DNA of 33,200 nt, taken from assembly GCA_023430975.1 (NCBI GenBank), contig JAEYYB010000160.1, forward strand, positions 1 through 33,200, in the 5' to 3' direction. The notes below the pieces were generated by a model that was not told where the DNA came from, did no database searches, and saw only the letters and a program-made list of their open reading frames with translations. This document shows, piece after piece, positions 13,136 to 20,995 of this stretch (position 1 is the stretch's first letter; every line of letters begins with the position of its first letter). Both the position numbers and the translations under genes were made by a program. This DNA comes from Bacillota bacterium. GTDB lineage: Bacteria; Bacillota; Clostridia; Acetivibrionales; DSM-2933.

Positions 13136-15748
13136 TTATTTTCCGCCGTTATAAGCAGTGAGGTATATATTTTCCAATTCAGACACCAATGGGAGTCTTG
13201 GATTAGCAGTTGTACACTGATCTTCAAATGCTTTATCTGCAAGCTCAGCAACCTTGGCATTGAACTTTTTGCTGTCAACCTTGCACTCTGCTATTGTGGA
13301 AGGCATATTAAGCTCTTTCATAAGATCCTTGATGGCTTTTATCAAGCTTTTTACCCCTTCCTCATTGGTTGATGCCGGAAGCCCCAGTGCTTTTGCTATT
13401 TCAGCATATTTTTTGTCCGCAATGAATGTCTCATATTTAGGGAAGGACACAAATTTAGTAGGCTTTTGTGCATTGTACTCTATAACATAAGGAAGAAGTA
13501 CTGCATTTGCCCTTCCATGAGGTATATGGAATTCTCCACCAAGTTTGTGAGCAAGGCTGTGATTTATTCCCAGAAATGCATTTGTAAATGCCATACCTGC
13601 TATACATGATGCATTATGCATTTTTTCTCTTGCCAATGCATCATTGCCATTCTTGTAAGCCCTTGGCAAGTATTCAAACACCAACTGAATAGCCTTTATT
13701 GCCAATCCGTCAGTAAAATCGGATGCCAGGATGGATACATAGGCTTCAATAGCGTGGGTAAGAACGTCCATACCTGTGTCAGCTGTAACTGAAGGTGGTA
13801 CTGACATAACGTAGTCTGCATCTATTATTGCAACATCAGGAGTCAATTCGTAATCCGCCAGAGGATATTTCACATTTCTTTCTTTATCTGTAATAACCGC
13901 AAAGGATGTAACCTCTGAACCTGTTCCTGATGTGGTAGGAATTGCTACCATCTTTGCCTTTTTGCCCAGTTTAGGGAACTTATAAACTCTCTTTCTGATG
14001 TCCATAAACTTAAGCCTTAATGAATTGAAGTCTGCTTCTGGATTCTCATAGAAGAGCCACATTCCTTTAGCAGCATCCATAGCCGATCCGCCGCCTAAAG
14101 CTATTATAACATCAGGTTGAAACTTGTTCATAAGCTCGCAGCCCTTCATAACAGTCTCAACAGATGGGTCCGGTTCAACATCTGAGAATATCTCACAGTG
14201 AACATACTGCTGTCTTTTTCTAAGGTAGTAAAGAATTTTATCTACATATCCAAGCTTAACCATATATGGGTCGGTTACTATAAATGCTTTTGATATATCG
14301 AGCATCTTCTCCAAGTATTGGGTTGAGCCAAATTCAAAGTATATTTTTTCAGGTATCTTAAACCATTGCATATTCACTCTTCTCCTTGACACTCTTTTTT
14401 TGTTGATAAGATTTACTGCAGAAACATTCTGAGTTGTTGAATTCTTTCCGTATGTTCCGCATCCTAATGTAAGAGATGGAGTGTTTGTATTGTAAATGTC
14501 ACCTATAGCACCATGAGTTGACGGCGAATTGACTATTAACCTTCCCGATTTCAGTCTCTTCGAAAACTCCTGGATTATTTTTTCGTCATTGGAGTGTATT
14601 ACGGATGAGTGTCCCAAACCTCCGAATTCAACCATCTGTTCAGCTTTTCTTATTCCTTCCTCAGAAGAATCAACAATATAGAATGCAAGGATTGGGCTGA
14701 GTTTTTCCCTTGAAAGCGGATACTCCGGACCTACATCCTCCTGCTTTGCAATTAATATCTTAGTATTTTCAGGCACATTTAAACCTGCCATCTTTGCTAT
14801 GGTAAATGCGGATTGTCCTACAACATTGGGGTTCATAGCACACTTGACTTCATCTATGGCAAGCTTTGCCAATTTTTTAGTTTCATCTTCATTTAAGAAA
14901 TAGCATGAATTGTCTTTCATAAATTCCTCAAACTCCGCAGAAACCTCACGATCTACTATAACTGCCTGTTCAGATGCACAGATCATGCCGTTGTCGAATG
15001 TCTTGGACAATATAAGGTCTGTGGCTGCTCTCTTTATATTGGCAGTTTTTTCAATATAACATGGTACATTACCCGGTCCAACGCCAAGGGCAGGTTTTCC
15101 TGTGCTGTATGCTGCCTGAACCATTCCTGCTCCGCCGGTTGCAAGTATAAGAGATACTCCGCTGTGGTTCATCAGAAGCTGAGTCGCTTCAATTGACGGT
15201 TTTTCTACCCAAAGTATGCAGTCTTCAGGAGCACCTGCTTCTATGGCCGCATCCCTCAATACCCTTGCCGCTTCGGCACTGCATTTTTGTGCAGATGGAT
15301 GGAATGCAAATATAATTGGGTTCCTTGCCTTAATTGCTATTATTGCTTTAAACATTGTTGTGGATGTAGGGTTTGTAACAGGTGTTACAGCAGCTATTAC
15401 GCCTACCGGTTCCGCTACTTCAAAGAAATCTTCATTTTCATTATCATTTATTATTCCAACAGTTTTCTCGTACTTGATGCTGTGGTAAATGTACTCGGTA
15501 GAAAATAAATTCTTTGTGATTTTGTCTTCATAAACACCTCTGCCTGTTTCATCAACAGCCATTTTAGCAAGTCGCATGTGATCATCTATTCCGCTTAATG
15601 CCATAGCTTTAACAATGGCATCGATCTTTTCCTGATCGTATGTCATGAATTTTTCCAATGCTTTCTGTGCCCTTGATACAAGTTCACCTATTTCCTGATT
15701 AACATTAACCTGCTCATTAACTTGATTGTTTTTAATTTTTTCTGTCAT
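13136..15748 (-). CDS. adhE: Bifunctional acetaldehyde-CoA / alcohol dehydrogenase
   Basis: Start at the ATG at 15748 (MTEKIKNNQV), 8 nt after GGAG. The 870-residue protein has an N-terminal CoA-acylating aldehyde dehydrogenase domain (about 1-440) with the nucleophile in GMICASEQ (C257), then a short linker (KKRVSRRRVNMQWFK). The C-terminal iron-dependent alcohol dehydrogenase domain (about 450-870) has GGGSAMDAAK, TTSGTGSEVT and the metal ligands in NHSLAHKLGGEFHIPHG. It reduces acetyl-CoA to ethanol with two NADH, the main ethanol route in cellulolytic clostridia, and assembles into spirosomes. A Rex-like operator lies upstream. Positions 13022-13135 hold no gene. Confidence 0.97.
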   Translation of the reverse strand: MTEKIKNNQVNEQVNVNQEIGELVSRAQKALEKFMTYDQEKIDAIVKAMALSGIDDHMRLAKMAVDETGRGVYEDKITKNLFSTEYIYHSIKYEKTVGIINDNENEDFFEVAEPVGVIAAVTPVTNPTSTTMFKAIIAIKARNPIIFAFHPSAQKCSAEAARVLRDAAIEAGAPEDCILWVEKPSIEATQLLMNHSGVSLILATGGAGMVQAAYSTGKPALGVGPGNVPCYIEKTANIKRAATDLILSKTFDNGMICASEQAVIVDREVSAEFEEFMKDNSCYFLNEDETKKLAKLAIDEVKCAMNPNVVGQSAFTIAKMAGLNVPENTKILIAKQEDVGPEYPLSREKLSPILAFYIVDSSEEGIRKAEQMVEFGGLGHSSVIHSNDEKIIQEFSKRLKSGRLIVNSPSTHGAIGDIYNTNTPSLTLGCGTYGKNSTTQNVSAVNLINKKRVSRRRVNMQWFKIPEKIYFEFGSTQYLEKMLDISKAFIVTDPYMVKLGYVDKILYYLRKRQQYVHCEIFSDVEPDPSVETVMKGCELMNKFQPDVIIALGGGSAMDAAKGMWLFYENPEADFNSLRLKFMDIRKRVYKFPKLGKKAKMVAIPTTSGTGSEVTSFAVITDKERNVKYPLADYELTPDVAIIDADYVMSVPPSVTADTGMDVLTHAIEAYVSILASDFTDGLAIKAIQLVFEYLPRAYKNGNDALAREKMHNASCIAGMAFTNAFLGINHSLAHKLGGEFHIPHGRANAVLLPYVIEYNAQKPTKFVSFPKYETFIADKKYAEIAKALGLPASTNEEGVKSLIKAIKDLMKELNMPSTIAECKVDSKKFNAKVAELADKAFEDQCTTANPRLPLVSELENIYLTAYNGGK

Positions 15749-15786
15749 AATGATCACTCCTCTAATCTCTTTATCCTTTCACTACT

Positions 15787-15804
15787 TTGTTAATTATTTA
15801 ACAC
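15787..15804. promoter_or_regulatory. Rex operator upstream of adhE
   Basis: TTGTTAATTATTTAACAC matches the Rex consensus TTGTTAA-N4-TTAACAA at all but the last base. It lies about 40 nt before the adhE start. Rex releases DNA when NADH is high, so adhE would be induced when reducing equivalents accumulate. The rex gene is not in the window. Confidence 0.8.
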
Positions 15805-15905
15805 TCTATTTTAAAAAATCACATGGTGTTTTAAAACATTGATTATTATTATGAGAAATTCTAAGGCATTACTTAGTATACACCAAGTGATTTTGGACCT
15901 TTATG

Positions 15906-16082
15906 TTAATGGTACTCCAGAGTAACTTGTGGGCATACCGTAAGACAATTTCCGCAAAGCATGCAGTCCTCTTCCACAATACGTGCCTGATCATTTTTAA
16001 AAGCTATGGCTTTCACGGGGCAGCTTCTTATGCACTTGTAACAGTTTTTACAGTTTGCTTCTTTAAATTGAATAATGCTCAT
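15906..16082 (-). CDS. Short 2x[4Fe-4S] ferredoxin-like protein (58 aa)
   Basis: ATG at 16082, one base after the stop of the gene upstream. The product begins MSIIQFKEANCKNCYKCIRS and has two CxxCxxCxxxCP motifs (CKNCYKCIRSCP and CMLCGNCLTVCP). MSIIxFKEANCKNCYKCIRxCP followed by CxxCxxCLxVCPQ is the N terminus of clostridial sensory [FeFe]-hydrogenase-like proteins. There the sequence continues past CPQ, whereas here it ends VTLEYH and stop. It may be an independent electron carrier or a scar of a larger hydrogenase gene. It is in an operon with the [2Fe-2S] protein and a Rex site. Confidence 0.7.
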   Translation of the reverse strand: MSIIQFKEANCKNCYKCIRSCPVKAIAFKNDQARIVEEDCMLCGNCLTVCPQVTLEYH

Positions 16083-16083
16083 A

Positions 16084-16359
16084 TCATAACCTTCTTACTA
16101 TATACTCTTGGAATTTTTCTGCCGCATTACCTATCGTAAGTTCATCAATAAATTCATCTTCAACTTTTATAAAAACACCTTTTGTACACCATCCCAGGCA
16201 AAAGGATGCTTTTAGTTCAACCCTATCCTGAAGCTTCTTGTTTTTAATAATATCCTGAAATATTTGTATTATCTGGTACGATCCTTTTAAATGACAGGAA
16301 CTGCCAACACATACGCTTACCTGAATTATTCGCAATCCCTCCAAACTGTAGTGCATCAA
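16084..16359 (-). CDS. Thioredoxin-like [2Fe-2S] ferredoxin domain protein (NuoE/HydC-like)
   Basis: Conserved CVGSSCHLKGS and CLGWCTKGV supply the four cysteines of the thioredoxin-fold [2Fe-2S] family; about 90 residues, so a stand-alone domain. Such proteins pass electrons between NAD(P)H and hydrogenases or ferredoxins. The start is unclear. TTG (16359) or ATG (16356) have no ribosome-binding site and nearly touch the Rex operator. GGAGGG at about 16336-16341 lies downstream of them, and no ATG follows it at a proper distance: the codons there are TTG too close and ATA/ATT at 6-9 nt. It is coupled to the downstream ferredoxin gene. Confidence 0.75.
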   Translation of the reverse strand: MMHYSLEGLRIIQVSVCVGSSCHLKGSYQIIQIFQDIIKNKKLQDRVELKASFCLGWCTKGVFIKVEDEFIDELTIGNAAEKFQEYIVRRL

Positions 16360-16364
16360 ATAGT

Positions 16365-16382
16365 TTGTTAACTATTTAACAA
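16365..16382. promoter_or_regulatory. Perfect Rex operator upstream of the iron-sulfur module
   Basis: TTGTTAACTATTTAACAA is an exact TTGTTAA-N4-TTAACAA. It lies immediately before the [2Fe-2S] gene. With the site at 15787-15804 it makes this a Rex-controlled redox locus. Confidence 0.85.
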
Positions 16383-16604
16383 TTTAATTATACTACATTG
16401 ATAAATTTTTGTCAATGTAGAGATTGATATTTTTTTATCAATCTTTCGATCAATCTTTAAGCAATCTATAATATATTTTCCTTTGGGATCAAGAGAAAAG
16501 TTTTCATAATTATTTGTCAATCTAATATTAACGCAGATATGTTTTTAGGAGGTTAAATTAATAGATACGGTTTGTTTTATTAGATTTAGATATTTATTCA
16601 CATA

Positions 16605-16640
16605 AAAAAATAAGGGTGTTGTCTTTATGACAACACCCTT
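16605..16640 (-). terminator. Rho-independent terminator of the sugar-binding lipoprotein gene
   Basis: Minus strand: AAGGGTGTTGTC, a 5-nt loop, GACAACACCCTT and then a T tract (TATTTTTTT). A perfect 12-bp stem just after the stop at 16653. Positions 16383-16604 hold no gene I can see. Confidence 0.92.
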
Positions 16641-16652
16641 ACCTTTCAAATA

Positions 16653-18023
16653 TTACTCAACAGTAATATCCTTTAAGTTAGTCTTAACTTTATCTTTGAA
16701 TGTCTTGAGCATATCATCTTTAGTCTTAATCTTACCAGCGAGGTATGATCTCATAACATCGATAAATGCATTTTCAATTGTATCATCATACTTGGTAAGA
16801 ATCTTACCATTGATTTTTGATACGAATGGCTCATAGAATTTGAATACGTTAGTACCCATGATCTTACTGTCTTCTGGTGAACCTTCACCAATTGCCTGTA
16901 AGTTATTTGGGAAGTCCTGGTTGTTAGCTGCCCATTTCTTCATGAATTCCTTATCAGTTGTGAAGTACTTAACCAATTCCCAAGCAACATCTTGATTTGC
17001 TGACTTGCTGTACATACCAAACCAAGTTCCACCCCAGAAGAATGGGAATGGTGGTTGAGCTAAGCCCCATCTTCCGCCATCAGCAGCTTTTTTGTCGTTT
17101 GAACCAACTATCCATGGAATACCCCATGTTGGGCATGCCCATACGAGAGCTTTTTCATCATCAGCAATAGCAGCTGACCATCCTGGTGACCACTGGTCGA
17201 GGGATGCTTCATATTTGTTATCTCTTAATTGTTTAGCAAAGTCGATGAAGTCTATCATCTTCTGGTCTATATTGAGTTTTTCATCTACAACCCATCCTGC
17301 ACTACGTCCACCGAGGTATAACTTCTGTGGTTCTTCGAAAGTTGGGAACAATGAAACTTTTCCACCGCTCTTTTCCTTCAAAGTCTTTGCAGTATCTAAC
17401 ATTTTCTCAGGTGTAGACAGCATATCAGCAATCTGAGTAGCATCATCAGTTCCGAGGTATTTCTTAGCTAATGGTTTTTTATAAGCCAAAGCACCTGCTG
17501 CAGCCTGGTGAGCTACAGCTCTAAGTACGCCGCTCTTGTCAGTTCCTACTTCAACAGTATATGGAACCATGTTGCTAACATAATCTTTAGCTCTATCAGT
17601 TATGTCTGCAAATGCATCTGGCATATCAACAAATCTCTTAACAAACGCAGATTCAACTCCGAATAAGTCTGGAGCACCTGAACCAGCTCTTATAGCTGAT
17701 GTAAGTTTGTTCTGATACTGTTGGTCCTTATCAGGAATAACTGATAAGTTAACTTTAACATTTGGGAAAGCTTCATTGAATTCTTTAAGAATGTTTGGAG
17801 CTTCATCTTTGTTGAAGTACCAGAATGAAACTTCACCCTTAACATCTGCCTTGTTAACAGCTGAAGGTTCAGCTGAAGGAGCATCTGAAGGAGCTGTTGA
17901 AACCTCAGTTGAAGGACTTGGGGATTCTTCTGGTGTTCCACCTGTTTCACCGCCACAAGCAAACAATGTGGACATCATGGAAACACATGCTACCACTGCC
18001 AATAGTTTTTTGAACCTTTTCAT
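16653..18023 (-). CDS. ABC-type sugar-binding lipoprotein (family 1 solute-binding protein)
   Basis: A 456-residue protein starting MKRFKKLLAVVACVSMM with lipobox LFAC (C23), so it is anchored to the outer face of the membrane. A Ser/Pro/Glu linker (about 30-58) leads to a bacterial extracellular family 1 binding fold (VSFWYFNKDEAPNILKEFNE onward). ATG has AGGAGG 7-8 nt upstream. By similarity of type it resembles clostridial cellodextrin-binding proteins, and the cellulases next door support an oligosaccharide ligand, but the sugar is not proven. No permease or ATPase genes are adjacent, so the rest of the transporter must lie elsewhere. It has its own promoter and a strong terminator. Confidence 0.85.
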   Translation of the reverse strand: MKRFKKLLAVVACVSMMSTLFACGGETGGTPEESPSPSTEVSTAPSDAPSAEPSAVNKADVKGEVSFWYFNKDEAPNILKEFNEAFPNVKVNLSVIPDKDQQYQNKLTSAIRAGSGAPDLFGVESAFVKRFVDMPDAFADITDRAKDYVSNMVPYTVEVGTDKSGVLRAVAHQAAAGALAYKKPLAKKYLGTDDATQIADMLSTPEKMLDTAKTLKEKSGGKVSLFPTFEEPQKLYLGGRSAGWVVDEKLNIDQKMIDFIDFAKQLRDNKYEASLDQWSPGWSAAIADDEKALVWACPTWGIPWIVGSNDKKAADGGRWGLAQPPFPFFWGGTWFGMYSKSANQDVAWELVKYFTTDKEFMKKWAANNQDFPNNLQAIGEGSPEDSKIMGTNVFKFYEPFVSKINGKILTKYDDTIENAFIDVMRSYLAGKIKTKDDMLKTFKDKVKTNLKDITVE

Positions 18024-18202
18024 TAATTTTCCTCCTTGTATTTATTATATTTATATCAGTCCATATAAATATATGGAGTAATACCTACAATAATAAGGAT
18101 ATAGAGTGTTTTGAAATTTAGAACAAATAAATCGGTATTATTATGTAATTTCTATATTTATCAACTAAACTGAACTGAACCCTATCTTCTACTCACTTTT
18201 AT

Positions 18203-18257
18203 ATTATAACAAAATATTTTTTAGAAAACCATATATTTTTTATAATTTTCTAAAAAA
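18203..18257 (-). promoter_or_regulatory. Promoter and inverted-repeat operator of the sugar-binding lipoprotein gene
   Basis: TATAAT on the minus strand at 18203-18208 predicts a leader of about 170 nt. Just upstream, TTTTTTAGAAAA (18217-18228) and TTTTCTAAAAAA (18246-18257) are perfect inverted 12-mers covering the -35 region. They may be an activator or repressor site. Confidence 0.5.
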
Positions 18258-18424
18258 ATATTAAATTTCTTTTAAAAATTTGTGAATTTATTTGCGTATT
18301 ACCATATTATGTTCAAAATTCAAAAAAATACAGTGGTTAAAATAAAATTATGCAGTAAGATCATATTATATTCTAACATGTAGAAATAATAAATATATAA
18401 TATATAAGTAATAAATATATAAAA

Positions 18425-18461
18425 CAAAAAAAAACAGGTATTTCGTTATTATGAAATACCT
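18425..18461 (-). terminator. Rho-independent terminator of the orphan transcript
   Basis: Minus strand: AGGTATTTC, 8-nt loop, GAAATACCT, then TGTTTTTTTTTTG. It lies 400 bp upstream of the lipoprotein start with no gene directly before it. Confidence 0.75.
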
Positions 18462-18594
18462 TAAGCTTAATAGATTATTTATTCTAAGGAGCGAATGTTA
18501 TGTATTCGTCAACTTGTACACTTACCTTTTATCTCATCTTTATTTGTAATACTATTTTTGTAATATTACAAACGATGTTCTTTTCTATCTCTCT
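18425..18594 (-). ncRNA. Candidate small RNA of about 170 nt
   Basis: A promoter (TTGGAA, 17 bp, TATAAT at 18601-18629) and a terminator (18425-18461) on the same strand enclose about 170 nt with no credible reading frame; the best is a 7-codon GTG frame after AAAGG. Palindromes flank the promoter. A terminated (attenuated) leader for the lipoprotein gene is the main alternative, as it is transcribed in the same direction. Confidence 0.4.
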
Positions 18595-18679
18595 AATAGC
18601 ATTATAGCATAGGTTATATAGAATTCCAATAATATTTTTAAAAAAAAATTATTTTTACTCATTTTTGTAATATTACAAA
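18557..18679. promoter_or_regulatory. Two identical palindromic operators around the orphan promoter
   Basis: TTTGTAATATTACAAA occurs at 18557-18572 and 18664-18679, perfectly palindromic and 107 bp apart, one on each side of the promoter at 18601-18629. A related imperfect form is near 18797-18815. Paired sites suggest a dimeric regulator, possibly looping. Confidence 0.6.
18601..18629 (-). promoter_or_regulatory. Strong sigma-A-type promoter of the orphan transcript
   Basis: TTGGAA (18624-18629) and TATAAT (18601-18606) on the minus strand, 17-bp spacer; start expected near 18594. Confidence 0.6.
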
Positions 18680-18818
18680 ACACTAAAATACGCAGTATTC
18701 TTTATTTTAGGGAATCAAATAATGAATATCTTATTTTAAAAAAACAAGTAAATAATTTACCACATTTGAAATTCTATTAATCAAAAATTCCAAAGAACAA
18801 ATACATAATATTACGAAC

Positions 18819-18851
18819 AAAAATGGCGAATCCTCTACACAGATATTCGCC
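18819..18851 (-). terminator. Terminator of the GH5 gene
   Basis: Minus strand: GGCGAAT, 13-nt loop, ATTCGCC, then ATTTTTG. It lies about 110 nt after the GH5 stop; the stretch between is T/A-rich simple sequence. The rest of 18462-18958 has no gene. Confidence 0.6.
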
Positions 18852-18958
18852 AAATATAATTGATATAATAGTCCGGTTAATTTTTATTTTATCTTTTTAT
18901 TATTTTTATTTACTTTATTTTTATTATCTTTATTTCTATTATCTTTAATTATAATAAT

Positions 18959-20854
18959 TTATTTATAATCCGCTGATGTTTTATTAAAGTTTTTTGCTAC
19001 TATAATAACATCATTCATATTAATACTTCCATCACCATTTAAGTCATTTATATCATCGTAATTAGAACTATCTTTTGTTGCATTGAATGACTTTGCAAGC
19101 AAAAGAATGTCCGACATGTTTATGCTTTTATCTGCATTCAAGTCGCCTGCAAAAAGTGCTAATGGCTCTGCCTGTGAGCTTATGCTGGCATTGGCAGCAT
19201 TTTTTATATCGCTTATAGTTCTTGAAACATACCCTGCTTTGCTGATTTTTATACTATATGTACCAAGTGCTTCAGGAATATTGCCTATTTCAAAATATCC
19301 TTTTGAATCAGTTGAACTATTAAATGATTGACCTATAACTTCAACCTTGAATCCATTTTTTAATGATATATCTGTAAAGTCCGCTTTAACATAACCTGAT
19401 ACCTTATTACCTGTTCCACTTGCAGGTAAAGTTGGTGTTGGGGTATTGCTTGATTTTGTACTTGTTGGTGTCGGCTTTACAGTTGATGGTGAAGTTGAAA
19501 CTACAGGACCGTCATTATACTGGGATAAGCTGATACCGTTAGCACCAAGAGGAACCTGATGGTCCAGACCTACAAATTTACCTGCTTTGTTTTGCCATAA
19601 TGCAGGCTTTAACAATGCATACTTTTCTTCGTCCCATGTTATAAAGTCATGGGTTACAAGTCCTCCTGTATCTCCTGAGTTAGCATTGTAGCACCAGAAT
19701 GTGTGATGTATTCTATTTTCAATCATGTAGTCTCTTAAAGCTTTCATCCACTTTTCATTAGGTCCGCCGTCCATGAAACCACCCCATTCACCCATAAGTA
19801 ATGGAGCAATATTCTCTTCATTTATAAAAGCCCAGTTATCCTTCCAGCAGTCATTATATAATGTCTCCTTGGTAAAACCTTCATAGAACCATTTTTGCTG
19901 ATATACCAATGGACCATAGTCATGAGGAGAGTATACCAACTGGCTGTTTCCGCTGCCTAAGTCCACCGGATAATCCTTTACACCTCTAAGACTTCCGCCC
20001 CACCAGGTAAAGTAGTAGCTGCTTTCCTCACCCCAAGCATCCTTTGCAGTATAATCATAGCCGGGCTTTGGATAAGCCTCAACACCTTCTACCATTATTA
20101 AAAGGTTGGGATTTATGGCCAATACTTTTTTGCCGGCTTCTTCGGCAACATATTTCCAGTTGGTTTTGTCCTTTGAGTTATCCCATTTAGCAAATTCTGC
20201 CGACTGGTTAGGATTACCATGAGGCTCGTTTTTTAAATCAATAGCAAGAATTGTATCATCATTCTTGTATCTTTCTGCTATCCATTCCAATGCTTTGTAA
20301 AAATCTGCGGTTGTGAATGATCCATCATACCATAAAGGTATTGTATGGCCCATGGCTGCTGATGGAGCACTGTGTATATCAACCATTACTTTTATACCGA
20401 ATTCCTTACAATTTGACAGGGCTATGTCAAATAACTCCAAGCTGTTTTTTCCTTTTAGCTCAGGATTAACAAAGTCATTAACCTGGGACTTGGGATAGAT
20501 TCCGGCAGCCCACTCGTTTATTATCTGAACGGACATCGGTATTCTTAAAAAGTTGATACCCCTGTCAGCCATGTTTTTGAAAGCTGCCTTCATATTACAA
20601 CTCCATACTCCGTCGAAAACCCCTGATCCTGTATTAAAACCAAACCAGTTTGTACCTGTCAGCCAAACTTCTTTGCCATCCTTATCAAGGATTTTGTTTC
20701 CTTCTACATGAAGCCAGTCATCATTACCTGGTGCACTTAAAGGATCTGCTGCATCTGCAGCTCTTGCAACAAAAGATACTGGCAGCAAGGATACCAACAT
20801 TGAGACAACCATGATGAAAGTGATGATTTTTTTTGTACACAAGACTTTTTTCAT
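18959..20854 (-). CDS. GH5 endoglucanase with X module and type II dockerin
   Basis: Start at the ATG at 20854 (MKKVLCTKKI), 9 nt after GGAGG; 631 residues. Signal peptide about 1-33 (ending VARAADA). The GH5 catalytic domain (about 44-450) has the acid/base glutamate in LKNEPHG (E210) and the nucleophile in MGEWGG (E356), plus HDYGP and WWGGS blocks of bacterial endo-beta-1,4-glucanases. A Ser/Thr/Pro linker (452-482) precedes an X module (484-568, VSGYVKADFTD... through SSQAEPLALFAGD) and a dockerin with two calcium-loop repeats (DLNADKSINMSDILLLAKSF, DLNGDGSINMNDVIIVAKNF; 570-627). The X-dockerin pair resembles that at the C terminus of scaffoldin CipA, i.e. type II, not the type I usual on enzymes. 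Confidence 0.92.
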   Translation of the reverse strand: MKKVLCTKKIITFIMVVSMLVSLLPVSFVARAADAADPLSAPGNDDWLHVEGNKILDKDGKEVWLTGTNWFGFNTGSGVFDGVWSCNMKAAFKNMADRGINFLRIPMSVQIINEWAAGIYPKSQVNDFVNPELKGKNSLELFDIALSNCKEFGIKVMVDIHSAPSAAMGHTIPLWYDGSFTTADFYKALEWIAERYKNDDTILAIDLKNEPHGNPNQSAEFAKWDNSKDKTNWKYVAEEAGKKVLAINPNLLIMVEGVEAYPKPGYDYTAKDAWGEESSYYFTWWGGSLRGVKDYPVDLGSGNSQLVYSPHDYGPLVYQQKWFYEGFTKETLYNDCWKDNWAFINEENIAPLLMGEWGGFMDGGPNEKWMKALRDYMIENRIHHTFWCYNANSGDTGGLVTHDFITWDEEKYALLKPALWQNKAGKFVGLDHQVPLGANGISLSQYNDGPVVSTSPSTVKPTPTSTKSSNTPTPTLPASGTGNKVSGYVKADFTDISLKNGFKVEVIGQSFNSSTDSKGYFEIGNIPEALGTYSIKISKAGYVSRTISDIKNAANASISSQAEPLALFAGDLNADKSINMSDILLLAKSFNATKDSSNYDDINDLNGDGSINMNDVIIVAKNFNKTSADYK

Positions 20855-20877
20855 AAACTTATACCTCCAATTTTTTA

Positions 20878-20908
20878 GACCGATGCAAAACAATATTTTG
20901 CATCGGTC
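20878..20908. other. Intercistronic hairpin between GH9 and GH5 genes
   Basis: GACCGATGCAAAA (20878-20890), 5-nt loop, TTTTGCATCGGTC (20896-20908): a perfect 13-bp stem ending about 10 nt before the GH5 ribosome-binding site. On the minus strand it is followed by TAAAAAATT, a poor terminator, so it is more likely a processing/stability hairpin or a partial attenuator in a GH9-GH5 transcript. A weaker dyad (TTTGCAAT / ATTGCAAA) lies at about 20938-20976. Confidence 0.65.
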
Positions 20909-20995
20909 CATTTCTCTCTATATATTTATTAATATGCTTTGCAATAATCATTTTATTTTTTAATCATTGCAAAAACATTTTCCTTGGTTCATATT

